In this document: piece by piece, positions 35,630-47,057 of the stretch
Position numbering within the stretch: position 1 is the stretch's first letter
Layout of the letters: every line of letters starts with the position of its first letter
Assembly: GCF_900103325.1 (NCBI RefSeq)
Contig: NZ_FMXM01000009.1
Coordinates: 186,001 to 250,000 of the forward strand
Direction: 5' to 3'
Source of the DNA: Mesorhizobium qingshengii
GTDB taxonomy: Bacteria; Pseudomonadota; Alphaproteobacteria; Rhizobiales; Rhizobiaceae
DNA length: 64,000 nt
Program-made: the position numbers and the translations under genes
Notes under the pieces: generated by a model
The model's input: the letters and a program-made list of their open reading frames with translations, nothing else
Database searches by the model: none
What the model was told of the DNA's origin: nothing

Positions 35630-36094
35630 ATGCCCAAGATCGACCTGTCAGCCGTGCCCGTGCGCAAGGGCTCGGGCTATCCCGCGCCCTTCGATCAACC
35701 CTGTGCGACCCGCACGCGGCGGCGGTTAGGCGATGCCGGTGGCCTCACCGATTTCGGCGTCAACCTGATGACATTGCCGCCCGGCGGCTGGTCGAGCCAG
35801 CGGCACTGGCACAGCCATGAGGACGAGTTCGTCTATGTGCTGGAAGGCGAACTGACGCTGGTCGAGGACGGCGGCGAGACGCTGCTGCGCGCCGGCGATT
35901 GCGCGACCTTTGCCAGGAACAGCGGCAATGGCCATCACATGATCAACAGGTCTTCCACGACGGCGCGCTATCTGGAGGTCGGCTCACGCAACCCGGACGA
36001 TGTCATCACCTGTTCCGACATCGACATGATGAGCCCGAGTTCCGACGGACGTTTTTTGCACAAGGATGGCACGCCCTATCCGGGGCAGGGGTGA
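35630..36094 (+). CDS. Cupin-domain protein
   Basis: A 154-residue single cupin. GGWSSQRHWHSHEDEFVYVLEGE is motif 1 with the metal ligands H, H and E, and GDCATFARNSGNGHHMIN is motif 2. The tail YLEVGSRNPDDVITCSDIDM is typical of small cupins often annotated as sugar or mannose-6-phosphate isomerase-like; no reaction can be assigned. GAGGGAGC precedes the ATG. It is followed by a MITE-like palindrome. Confidence 0.85.
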   Translation: MPKIDLSAVPVRKGSGYPAPFDQPCATRTRRRLGDAGGLTDFGVNLMTLPPGGWSSQRHWHSHEDEFVYVLEGELTLVEDGGETLLRAGDCATFARNSGNGHHMINRSSTTARYLEVGSRNPDDVITCSDIDMMSPSSDGRFLHKDGTPYPGQG

Positions 36095-36110
36095 CTGGAG
36101 CCATGCCTTT

Positions 36111-36297
36111 CCTTCTCCCCTTGTGGGAGAAGGTGGCCTCGCAAAGCGAGGTCGGATGAGGGGTGTTCCAGCTTGGCAATACGGTCATTTGTGAAAGTAG
36201 TTCAGGGCGAGAATCAGCAACGCCCCATTTCTTCCAACACCCCTCATCCGACCCGGCGCTAGCGCGCCGTGCCACCTTCTCCCACAAGGGGAGAAGG
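36111..36297. repeat. 187-bp MITE-like palindrome
   Basis: The outer 27 bp (36111-36137) are perfectly inverted at 36271-36297, and a further 17 bp (36151-36167) are perfectly inverted at 36236-36252. The arms begin CCTTCTCCCCTTGTGGGAG. There is no coding sequence inside. It lies between the cupin and the first RidA gene. Confidence 0.85.
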
Positions 36298-36360
36298 GAG
36301 AACGGCGCTGGCGTTCGGCTGGCGGCGCGATAAGCTGCCCTGAAACTCGGGGAGATCACT

Positions 36361-36753
36361 ATGAAGAAGGAAGTCATCGAAGTGCCGGTGCTGTCGGCGG
36401 CCGTGCGTGCGCTGGGCGTGCCGCTGTCGCTGGTGACCAGGGCCGCGGGGCTGGTCTTCGTGTCCGGCACGCCGCCGCTCGATATCTTCACCGGCAGGCT
36501 GGTCAAGGGCGACATCGAAACGCAGACCGAAGCGTCGCTGACGGCGCTGAAACATTGCCTGGAAGCGGCCGATACCTCGCCGGAAAACGTGGTGATGGTG
36601 CGCATCTACGCCGTCAATTCCGGCTTCTACAACGCCATCAACCGCGTCTATGCCAGGCATTTTCCCGAAAATCCGCCGTCGCGGACCTTCGTGCCGGTGG
36701 CGTCATGGCCGATGGAGTTCGACATCGAGATCGAGTGCGTGGCGGTGGCGTGA
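36361..36753 (+). CDS. RidA/YjgF-family protein, copy 1
   Basis: A 130-residue RidA-family protein. PPSRTFVPVASWPMEFDIEIECVAVA carries the conserved arginine and glutamate of the imine-binding site, and GDIETQTEASLTALKHCLEA is the family helix. RidA proteins are trimers that hydrolyse reactive enamines and imines from PLP enzymes; members with other roles exist. GGGGAG precedes the ATG. A close paralogue lies 277 bp downstream. Confidence 0.88.
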   Translation: MKKEVIEVPVLSAAVRALGVPLSLVTRAAGLVFVSGTPPLDIFTGRLVKGDIETQTEASLTALKHCLEAADTSPENVVMVRIYAVNSGFYNAINRVYARHFPENPPSRTFVPVASWPMEFDIEIECVAVA

Positions 36754-36822
36754 GCGCTGGACCATGCGTCGGCGCTGGCGTTCCGCCAGTGCCGGGATAA
36801 GCTCCCTAAAATCAGAGGTTAT

Positions 36823-37001
36823 CGCAAAGACCCCCTCATCCGGCCGCTTCGCGGCCACCCGTGCCGGGGCGAGTCACTTGCCTCGCCCGTCCTTCGGACC
36901 CCCGCTGGGGAGAAGAGACTGGCGCCCGCGCTGGCAATCTCCTCTCCCCTCGGGGAGAGGTCAGCCGAGCGAAGCGGAGGCTGGGTGAGGGGGTCTTTGC
37001 G
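36823..37001. repeat. 179-bp palindromic repeat between the RidA genes
   Basis: The terminal 16 bp (CGCAAAGACCCCCTCA) are perfectly inverted at 36986-37001. Inside are GGCCGCTTCGCGGCC and CTCTCCCCTCGGGGAGAG hairpins. It is similar in style, but not in sequence, to the element at 36111. Confidence 0.8.
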
Positions 37002-37029
37002 CCAGCCTGACCAACAAAGGAAGATTGCC

Positions 37030-37422
37030 ATGAAGAAGGAAGTCATAGAGGTGCCGGTCATGTCGGCCAAGGTGCGGGCGCTCGGCCTTCCCTGTTCGAC
37101 AGCGGTGAGGGCCAACGGCTTCGTGTTCATCTCGGCGACGCCGCCGGTGGACATGGTGACCGGCGAGATGGTGCGCGGCGACATCGAAACGCAGACCGAG
37201 GCGTCGCTGAAGGCGCTGAAACATTGCCTGGAGGCGGCCGGCACCTCACTGGAGAACGTGGTGATGGTGCGCATCTATGCCGTCAATTCCGGCTTCTACA
37301 ACGCCATCAACCGGGTTTATGCGAAGTATTTTTCGACCAACCCGCCGGCGCGCAGCTTCGTGCCGGTGGCGTCGTGGCCGATGGAGTTCGATATCGAGAT
37401 TGAGTGTGTGGCTGTGGCGTGA
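37030..37422 (+). CDS. RidA/YjgF-family protein, copy 2
   Basis: A 130-residue paralogue of the preceding RidA protein; the central run from GDIETQTEASL to AINRVYA and the end VPVASWPMEFDIEIECVAVA are almost identical, while the first 50 residues differ more (ALGLPCSTAVRANGFVFISA). The arginine and glutamate of the active site are kept (PPARSFVPV, EIEC). The duplication seems recent or kept homogeneous by conversion. AAAGGAAG precedes the ATG at 37030; the in-frame start at 36985 lies in the repeat. Confidence 0.88.
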   Translation: MKKEVIEVPVMSAKVRALGLPCSTAVRANGFVFISATPPVDMVTGEMVRGDIETQTEASLKALKHCLEAAGTSLENVVMVRIYAVNSGFYNAINRVYAKYFSTNPPARSFVPVASWPMEFDIEIECVAVA

Positions 37423-37603
37423 GGGTAGGTTCTCGCCCCCTGATTTCAGCATCGTTAGTGGTCGCGGATGGCGTGCTCGTTATGCGGGCGGCCTTCCAGC
37501 ATGTTGCTGATTTTGCCTGCCTTGTGCGCCGGCGCCAGGGCGCCCATAGTCAAGGGCGGCCGGATTGCCGGCTAGGACTGACAATGCCTGAGCAGCCGGA
37601 GCC

Positions 37604-38779
37604 ATGAGCACGAGCCCGCTACGCGTGGCGGTCGTTGGCGGCGGCATTGGTGGCGCCGCCACGGCTTTCGCCCTGCATCAACGCGGCATGGAGGTTCGTC
37701 TCTATGAGCAGGCGGCGGCCCTGGCCGAGGTCGGCGCCGGCGTCGCCATCCAACCGAACGGTGTGCGGATGCTTCGGCGCCTCGGCCTTGGCGACGAGCT
37801 GATCCGTTTGGGGGCGAGATGGGTCGACCCACAGTTTCGGCGCGCCGATGGCGCCTATGCCGCGGCGATGTGGCCGCCCGAGCTTGCCGGCAAAATCGAG
37901 TTCCAAGGCATGCACCGCGCCGATCTGCTGGCCATGTTCGTCGACCGGCTGCCTGCTGATCGTGTGAAGGCTGGCCACAGATGCATCGGCTTCGAGCAGG
38001 ATGACGGGCAGGCCGTGATCACTTTCGCCAATGGTTTGCGCGCCACGGCTGACGTCGTGATCGCGGCCGACGGCATCCATTCGACCCTTCAGCAGTTCGT
38101 CGTCGCCCCGTCCGCCCCGCTCTATTCGGGATCGGTCGCCTATCGCGGCGTGATCCCGGCGGGGAGCGTCTCGTGGCCGCCGGGAGCGATGCGCAACTGG
38201 CTCGGTGCAGGCAGGCATTTTCTTGTCTTTCCCGTGCGCGCCGGCCTGCTCGTCAACTATGTCGGCTTTGTCACGACCGATGAGCCGTTGAAGGAGTCGT
38301 GGTCGGCGCGGGGCGATCCCTCCGCGCTTGCCCGGGAGTTCGCCGGCTGGGACCCGATGGTCGAGACGATTATCGCCCAGGTGAAGACGACGTTTCGGTG
38401 GGGCCTGTTCGATCGCGAGCCGCTCGCAAACTGGACTCGCGGGCGCCTGACCCTGCTGGGTGACGCCGCCCACCCGATGCTGCCGCACATCGGACAGGGA
38501 GCCAATCAGGCCATCGAAGACGCCGTTGCACTGGCGACGGTGCTGAGCCATGCGGACCGCAAGTCAGCCCCCCAGGCGCTGCTGGTCTACGAACAGCTGC
38601 GACGCGAGCGGACTGCCGGCGTCCAGCGCATGTCGCGCGTGAGTGGTGCCCGCTATGACGCAGCCAGCGGCGACTTGCATGCCCGCGACCGCAAGCTTGA
38701 CGCCCAGCGGCAGGAACGCGCCTGGGTCTGGAATTACGACGCTTATGCGGAAGCCGAGACCGCCGCCGCTTCGCTCTAG
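37604..38779 (+). CDS. FAD-dependent aromatic monooxygenase (salicylate-hydroxylase type)
   Basis: A 391-residue class A flavoprotein monooxygenase. VAVVGGGIGGAATAFAL binds the ADP part of FAD, VIAADGIHSTLQQFV is the DG motif, and LLGDAAHPMLPHIGQGANQAIEDA is the GD motif binding FAD ribose. Such enzymes hydroxylate aromatic rings with NAD(P)H and oxygen; the substrate is unknown. No aromatic-degradation genes are close by. The TAG stop lies in the first bases of the repeat at 38777. Confidence 0.88.
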   Translation: MSTSPLRVAVVGGGIGGAATAFALHQRGMEVRLYEQAAALAEVGAGVAIQPNGVRMLRRLGLGDELIRLGARWVDPQFRRADGAYAAAMWPPELAGKIEFQGMHRADLLAMFVDRLPADRVKAGHRCIGFEQDDGQAVITFANGLRATADVVIAADGIHSTLQQFVVAPSAPLYSGSVAYRGVIPAGSVSWPPGAMRNWLGAGRHFLVFPVRAGLLVNYVGFVTTDEPLKESWSARGDPSALAREFAGWDPMVETIIAQVKTTFRWGLFDREPLANWTRGRLTLLGDAAHPMLPHIGQGANQAIEDAVALATVLSHADRKSAPQALLVYEQLRRERTAGVQRMSRVSGARYDAASGDLHARDRKLDAQRQERAWVWNYDAYAEAETAAASL

Positions 38780-38876
38780 AGCATGATCCCGAAAAGTGGA
38801 ATCCGGTTTTCGGGAAAGATCATGCTCAAACAAAGAGATAGAGCCCCATCCCGATTCCATCGGGATGGAACAGGCT

Positions 38877-38880
<4 letters not shown>
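38777..38880. repeat. Palindromic intergenic repeat shared with two stop codons
   Basis: The element begins TAGAGCATGATCCCGAAAAG and ends CAGGCTCTAG. Inside are GCATGATC...GATCATGC with CCCGAAAA/TTTTCGGG and a 9-bp hairpin CATCCCGAT/ATCGGGATG. It fills the whole gap between the convergent monooxygenase and carB genes, and its two ends supply both TAG stop codons. It belongs to a repeat type common in rhizobia. Confidence 0.8.
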
Positions 38881-42380
<3,500 letters not shown>

Positions 42381-42528
42381 GGCGTAGGTCCGTTCGGCGG
42401 GCGGCTTGCACAAAAAACCGGGACGGGAAGACCCGGCCGGTTGTGCTCGCGATTCTGGTATCAGGCTAGGAGGGCCTTATAGGGAAGAGTTTGCCCGATG
42501 TAACCCCGAAAATGCGAGCGGAGGCAGT

Positions 42529-42622
42529 GGGATTAGGCAGTAGGGATTGGGCAGTAGGCAGTAGGGCTTTTCAAGCGCCTTGAACGTACACCCCTACTGC
42601 CTATTGCCTACTGCCTAATCCC
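42529..42622. repeat. Inverted repeat with heptamer units
   Basis: GGGATTAGGCAGTAGG (42529-42544) is perfectly inverted at 42607-42622. Between them the heptamer GGCAGTA and its complement recur. The element sits upstream of carB and ends at the stop codon of the next gene. Confidence 0.75.
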
Positions 42623-43524
42623 TAGTCTCCGAACGCCACTGCATCCGGGATCTCAAAGCGTTCGGACACGCCGACGCGGATCATGTTCAGGCTGCCCTCG
42701 CGGGTGAAGCGGAAATCGCTGTCCGCGTTCGAGCCGGCGGGCAGGCCGGCGGAGAAGGAGATGATGCGCGTGCCGCCATCGGGCCAGGTCACGGTCACGT
42801 CGGCCTTGTCGGTGCCGTTGCGGGTGACGCTCGCTTGGCAGCCGGTCATCGGCTGGCCGACATAGCGCGCGCAGGGGATTTCCACGGCTCCGGAGGCGGC
42901 CGCCTCCTGGAGGGGAGGCTGGGCTGGCGTGGGGTCCTGGATCTCTCCGGTCGGCGGGGTTTCATTCGCCGCCAGCGCCAGGCCGTAGGCATCCTGCATG
43001 GCGGTGATGGCGGCGGATTCCATTGGCGATTCAGAGGCGGCCTGCCCGTCGCCACCCAGCCGCGCCGAGAGGTCTGGCGGTAGTGCCGGCGCCGACTGGT
43101 TGGAGGCGGCGGACCCGGCGGCGACTTCGCCGTTTGCTGCCGGAGCGGCCTCCATTGTCCCGGTCGTGCCTTCGACATAGGCAGCCGGATTGAGGGGGAT
43201 CAGGTAGCGCGCGGGCGCCCATCCGCTTAGCTTCGGGTTGTCGGTGGCCGCGATCTTGCACCATTTGTGGCCGTTGACGTCGTTGCAGCCGAGATTGGTG
43301 ACGCTGGCGCCAGCGTCCAGCCGCATCTGGACCTTGGCGATTGCCGATGCGGCGACGCGGACGTTAAGGAGATCGTTCGGCGCCAGGCCAGTCACGATGG
43401 AGATGACGATGTCCTGCGCTTCTTCGGCCAGCGCGGGGGCAATGATCGGCGATGCCGCCATCAGCAGCGGGGCGGCAATCAGCGCATGCAGGGTTGTTCG
43501 GAGCGTAACTGTGCGCCTCATCAT
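42622..43524 (-). CDS. Exported SH3-domain protein
   Basis: A 300-residue periplasmic protein. A signal peptide (about residues 1-33, PIIAPALA) is followed by a bacterial SH3-type domain (about 38-115: GLAPNDLLNVRVAASAIAKV, WCKIAATDNPKLSGWAPARYL). An Ala/Pro-rich linker then leads to a C-terminal domain (about 215-300) with two cysteines (CARYVGQPMTGC), seen in rhizobial proteins but of unknown role. SH3 domains of this type often bind peptidoglycan. It lies upstream of carB on the same strand, separated by a repeat. Confidence 0.78.
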   Translation of the reverse strand: MMRRTVTLRTTLHALIAAPLLMAASPIIAPALAEEAQDIVISIVTGLAPNDLLNVRVAASAIAKVQMRLDAGASVTNLGCNDVNGHKWCKIAATDNPKLSGWAPARYLIPLNPAAYVEGTTGTMEAAPAANGEVAAGSAASNQSAPALPPDLSARLGGDGQAASESPMESAAITAMQDAYGLALAANETPPTGEIQDPTPAQPPLQEAAASGAVEIPCARYVGQPMTGCQASVTRNGTDKADVTVTWPDGGTRIISFSAGLPAGSNADSDFRFTREGSLNMIRVGVSERFEIPDAVAFGD

Positions 43525-43700
43525 GTGGCCGTGCGCTGATACTCAAGTCACCATGCGGCGGCAGGGTCGAACCGCGCCACATGCCCGGCCGATTTTATAA
43601 GGGACGAGGCGGCGCCATGTAAGCCCGAAAATTCAGGGGTCTGTGTGAGCTCGGCCTGTTCCCGATCAGCCTGGGGCATGGGTAGGTTCAGCCGGGGCGG

Positions 43701-43800
43701 CATGAACGCAAGAGCGTTCAGCCCGGCATGAGCTTCGCTCAGCCTGGCGGCATGAATGCAAGGGCATTCAGCCTGGCATGAGCTTCGCTCAGCCTGGCAT
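43701..43800. repeat. Two 50-bp tandem repeats with conserved hairpins
   Basis: Units 43701-43750 and 43751-43800 differ at a few bases. In unit 1 GAACGC pairs with GCGTTC; in unit 2 the same stem is GAATGC with GCATTC, a compensated change. Both keep TGAGC-TTC-GCTCA. The second unit contains the stop codon of the phosphoesterase gene. Confidence 0.8.
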
Positions 43801-44547
43801 GAACCCGGTCCTGAGCGCGTGTGCCCATTCCGGCCGTCCCGCCTGTTCGGCCTGGCGCGCCGCCGCTTCGTGATCGTAGTCGACGGCGATGGAATCGAAG
43901 CGGTCGGGCTGGCCGGCGCCACCCAATGTGACAATGCCGTAGCGCGCATGCGGTGAGCCTTGCTCGGAAACATGCGCCGGGGGCGTCGCATCGTCATAAG
44001 CGGGGCAACCGATGCTGCCCGGATTGAAGATGATGGGACCGTTGGGGACGCGGATCAGCTCCGCGCGGTGGCTGTGGCCGCACAGCGCGATGCGGCAGGC
44101 GGGGTCGAGCGCCTTCAGCCGCCGGCGGATCGCCGCCAGCGGCGCGCGCACCAGTCGGCCATCGACGACCGTGTCGGCGAGGTATTTCTCGTCATGGTCG
44201 GGACGGGCGTGGAAGGCGATGACGCCGGGCGCGATCTCCAAGGTGAGGGGCTGCGCAAAAAGCACCTGGCGCTGCGCCTGCGTCAACCGCTCCTGCGCAT
44301 AGGCGTCCGAAGCCCACATTTCTTCGTCGGCCGGATCGGCGGCGACGCGGCGGTCGTGGTTGCCGCGCACCGTCGGCAGGTTGAGCGCCTGCAGCCGCTC
44401 AAACGTCTCGCGCGGCCACAGCGGGCCGGAAACGCTGTCGCCGAGATTGACGGTCAGCTCGGCGCCGCCACGCCGCTTGAGATCGTCGAGCACGGCCTCC
44501 AGCGCCAGGACATTGCCGTGGATATCGGCGAGGACGGCGATGCGCAT
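43789..44547 (-). CDS. Metallophosphoesterase (calcineurin-like)
   Basis: A 252-residue enzyme. MRIAVLADIHGNVLALEAVL (DxH), NLGDSVSGP (GD), VRGNHDRR (GNHD) and LCGHSHRAEL (GHxH) are the five-block metal site of calcineurin-like phosphoesterases. The single-domain layout resembles YfcE/MJ0936-type phosphodiesterases; the natural substrate is unknown. The ATG at 44547 is chosen by similarity; the longer frame to 44691 crosses an intergenic repeat. The last codons lie in the 50-bp tandem repeat. Confidence 0.88.
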   Translation of the reverse strand: MRIAVLADIHGNVLALEAVLDDLKRRGGAELTVNLGDSVSGPLWPRETFERLQALNLPTVRGNHDRRVAADPADEEMWASDAYAQERLTQAQRQVLFAQPLTLEIAPGVIAFHARPDHDEKYLADTVVDGRLVRAPLAAIRRRLKALDPACRIALCGHSHRAELIRVPNGPIIFNPGSIGCPAYDDATPPAHVSEQGSPHARYGIVTLGGAGQPDRFDSIAVDYDHEAAARQAEQAGRPEWAHALRTGFMPG

Positions 44548-44600
44548 TTGGGGAGCTCCGTGGGGTGACTGGTCACGGGAAGGGGACCTTCCAGGACTTG

Positions 44601-44637
44601 GGTTCCTCGCCCCCACTCCGTGAGGGAGAGGAAAACC
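44601..44637. repeat. Short hairpin repeat, copy 1 of 3
   Basis: GGACTTGGGTTCCTCGCCCC leads into a hairpin closed by GAGGGAGAGGAAAACC. Related copies are at 47882 and 49506. It directly abuts the end of the ArsR-family gene. Confidence 0.65.
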
Positions 44638-44638
44638 C

Positions 44639-44995
44639 TCAGGCAGAAATCTCGATGTCGTGGCCGCCGACCGCCGGCAGGGCTGGATCATCTCCGGCCG
44701 CCGCGATGACGCTGTCGAGCAGGCCGGGGAAGCGGGCGTCGAGGTCGGCGCGGCGCAGCGTGATCATCCGGCTGGTGCCGACCACTTCGGCGCGGGTGAC
44801 GCCGGCCTCGCGCAATTTGGCGAGGTGATAGCTCAGATTGGTCTTCGAGCCGAGATCGAGGAACTGGCTGCAGTTCAACGGCACGCCTTCCTTGCTGGCG
44901 AGATAGCGCACGATGGCGAGCCGCGTCGGGTCGCCGAGCACGCCAAGCACGATGGGCAGGCTGATCTGGTCGGTATTGGGGTGAGGCAAGGTCAT
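44639..44995 (-). CDS. ArsR-family transcriptional regulator
   Basis: A 118-residue winged-helix protein. LGVLGDPTRLAIVRYLASKEG and SKTNLSYHLAKLREAGVTRAEVVGTSRMITLR are the recognition and wing segments. I see no CxC metal site in the usual helix, only one cysteine (LNCSQFL), so it probably senses something other than arsenite. It is divergent from the MFS gene at 45191 and most likely represses it and itself. The ATG follows AAGGT-like sequence. Confidence 0.87.
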   Translation of the reverse strand: MTLPHPNTDQISLPIVLGVLGDPTRLAIVRYLASKEGVPLNCSQFLDLGSKTNLSYHLAKLREAGVTRAEVVGTSRMITLRRADLDARFPGLLDSVIAAAGDDPALPAVGGHDIEISA

Positions 44996-45130
44996 GGCTG
45001 GAACCTAAGCACAGTTCCGGCCGATTTCAACGCGTCTGTCCCGCCGTGGCCGCACACACTGTTTCTCCGTTTTGCGATCCATGCTGACACAGGGCTGTCA
45101 GGACGGTTCAGCTATTTTTCCCTGGCTTCA

Positions 45131-45176
45131 TTGACAACATGCCCTGTTATGTCCAATTGTTCAATAACTTTTGAAC
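45131..45176. promoter_or_regulatory. Promoter/operator region between arsR-type gene and MFS gene
   Basis: TTGACA at 45131 is a good -35 box for the MFS gene, though the -10 is unclear. GTTCAA and TTGAAC (45159-45176) form a perfect 6-bp inverted repeat 14 bp before the MFS ATG, a likely ArsR-family operator. Confidence 0.5.
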
Positions 45177-45190
45177 TAAGGATATCAGCC

Positions 45191-46369
45191 ATGGACAAGC
45201 GCCTCTTCTGGCTTGCGCTCGGATCGTTCACGATCTCGACCGAAGGCTTCGTCATCTCCAGCCTTCTGCCCGACATCGCCCGGGATGCCGGCATTTCCAT
45301 CCCGCTGGCCGGCACGCTGATCACCGCCTTCGCGCTCGCCTATGCGGTCGGTACGCCGATCCTGGCGACGCTGACCGGCGAATGGGACCGGCGGCGCGTC
45401 ATCCTGTGGACGCTGGTGTTCTTCGTCATCGGCAACATTGCCGCGGCCATGAGCTCTTCCTTCGAACTGCTGCTGACCGCGCGCGTCGTCATGGCGCTGT
45501 CGTCGGGCCTGTTCGCGGCGACCGCGCAGGGCACGGCGGTGGCGCTCGTCGATGACCACCACCGCGCCCGCGCCATCGCCGTCGTCGTCGGCGGCACCAC
45601 GGTGGCCGTCGCCGTCGGGGCGCCGCTCGGTGCGCTGGTTGCGACGATCGCCGGCTGGCGCGGTACGTTCTACGCCATCGCCGGGCTTGGCGCGCTTGCG
45701 GGCGCCATCCTATGGTACCGGCTGCCGCGCGGCATCGTCGGCACCCGGCTGCCGCTCAGGCGGCGGCTTGCCGCGGCCATGCGTCCCGGCGTGATGCCAA
45801 TCCTTGTGACGACATTGCTGGCGCTGACCGGTGCCTTCACCGTCTTTGCCTATGTCGCGCCGCTTGCCATCGAGGGCGGCGGGCTCAGCCAGATCGCGCT
45901 GCCCGGCATGCTGCTCGCCTTCGGCGTCGGCGCCGTCATCGGCAACATTGCCGGCGGGCAAGCGGCCGACCGCTTCGGCGCCACCCGCACCGTCGGCTGG
46001 TCGCTGACGCTGAGCGCCGCCATGCTGGTGATGCTCTCGGTCATCCCGACCTTCCTGCCGCAGCACATCGCCGGGCCGGCGCTGATGGCGATGATGGTGC
46101 CGTGGGGCATCGTCGGCTGGGCGTTCCCGCCGGCACAGGCCAGCCGCATCATCAAGCTGGCGCCTGACGCCGCCCCGATCGTGCTGTCGCTCAACGGCTC
46201 GGCGCTCTATCTCGGCGTGGCGCTGGGCGCGGTGGTTGGTGGTGGCGTGCTGCGCTATGGCGCGCCGGCCGATCTCGGCCTGGTCGCCGCGGCCTTCCCG
46301 ATCGTCGGGCTTGGCATCGTGCTCGCCGGCCGCTGGGCGGCTCGGCCTGTCGCGATGCCGGCGGAATAA
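45191..46369 (+). CDS. MFS transporter (drug efflux type)
   Basis: A 392-residue membrane protein with 12 predicted helices. GEWDRRRVILWTLVFF is the loop 2-3 motif A region, and VVVGGTTVAVAVGAPLGALVA is the antiporter motif C, so a drug or arabinose-efflux-type (AraJ/DHA1) exporter is likely; the substrate is unknown. AAGGA stands before the ATG at 45191. The ArsR-family gene is divergent, with an operator-like palindrome between the two. Confidence 0.88.
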   Translation: MDKRLFWLALGSFTISTEGFVISSLLPDIARDAGISIPLAGTLITAFALAYAVGTPILATLTGEWDRRRVILWTLVFFVIGNIAAAMSSSFELLLTARVVMALSSGLFAATAQGTAVALVDDHHRARAIAVVVGGTTVAVAVGAPLGALVATIAGWRGTFYAIAGLGALAGAILWYRLPRGIVGTRLPLRRRLAAAMRPGVMPILVTTLLALTGAFTVFAYVAPLAIEGGGLSQIALPGMLLAFGVGAVIGNIAGGQAADRFGATRTVGWSLTLSAAMLVMLSVIPTFLPQHIAGPALMAMMVPWGIVGWAFPPAQASRIIKLAPDAAPIVLSLNGSALYLGVALGAVVGGGVLRYGAPADLGLVAAAFPIVGLGIVLAGRWAARPVAMPAE

Positions 46370-46393
46370 GGTCTGTCTGCGATGCCGGCCGGC

Positions 46394-46849
46394 TCAACTG
46401 GCCGGCGGCAAGTCAAAATCGAGCGCGGCGATCTCATCCAACGCCGCGCGCAGCCTCGCGGCCTTGTCCTTGCCGATCACATCCTCGAAACGCTGCTGGG
46501 CGACCTGCCACAGCTTCATTGCCTCGTCGAGCTTGACCAGGCCCCGAGGCGTCAGCCGCACCCGCTTGATGCGGCGGTCGTCGGGGTCGGCGAATGTCTC
46601 GACATAGCCGTCACGGATCAGCGGCTTCAGCGTATGGCCAAGCGCCGACAGGTCCATGACAAGGGCGGCGGCAATGGCGCCCATCGCCGGCTCGCCGCCG
46701 ATATGGATCTGGTAGAGCAGGCCCTGCTGCGTGGCTTTCAGGCCGGAAGGCGCCTGCACATCATCATAGAACTGGCCGAGCTTGCGCGCCGCGCGCCGCA
46801 GCATGGCATTGTTGCAAAGGGTCAGTCCGGGCAGCGCGTCTTTCGACAT
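46394..46849 (-). CDS. MarR-family transcriptional regulator
   Basis: A 151-residue winged-helix protein. ATQQGLLYQIHIGGEPAMGA, AAALVMDLSALGHTLKPLIRDG and DPDDRRIKRVRLTPRGLVKL (the wing with the conserved D-x-R motif) identify the MarR fold. It is divergent from the SDR gene at 47058 and two operator-like sites lie between. The ATG at 46849 is preceded by AAGGACC. The ligand is unknown. It is convergent with the MFS gene. Confidence 0.88.
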   Translation of the reverse strand: MSKDALPGLTLCNNAMLRRAARKLGQFYDDVQAPSGLKATQQGLLYQIHIGGEPAMGAIAAALVMDLSALGHTLKPLIRDGYVETFADPDDRRIKRVRLTPRGLVKLDEAMKLWQVAQQRFEDVIGKDKAARLRAALDEIAALDFDLPPAS

Positions 46850-46926
46850 GATGGGTCCTTGGCGACGGCGACGTGATGTCCGTCCGCTGCCTGACAAATA
46901 ATCCCGGTTTCGATCATTGACAAGAT

Positions 46927-46967
46927 AGTGGCATATGCCTACTTCACCAATAGTGGTATATGCCACT
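46927..46967. promoter_or_regulatory. Paired MarR-type operator sites
   Basis: AGTGGCATATGCCTACT (46927-46943) and AGTGGTATATGCCACT (46952-46967) are near-palindromes repeated 25 bp apart. TTGACA at 46917 could be the -35 box for the SDR gene, so binding would cover its promoter. Confidence 0.65.
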
Positions 46968-47057
46968 AAATGAAATAACGCAGCTTTGCCGGCAAGGCGA
47001 GGGCGATTGCCCACGGTGCCGGCGGCCAGGCAAATCAATCGAAGAAGGACCAGGACA

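Noticed and set aside
35184..35630. 148-codon minus-strand ORF after the BrkB-like gene
   Set aside because: It overlaps the BrkB coding sequence and reads as low-complexity Ser/Pro/His sequence; only the short ATG at 35506 was kept as a possible gene remnant.
36823..37001. CRISPR-like array suggested by clustered palindromes
   Set aside because: No regularly spaced identical repeats with unique spacers; the elements are single inverted repeats.
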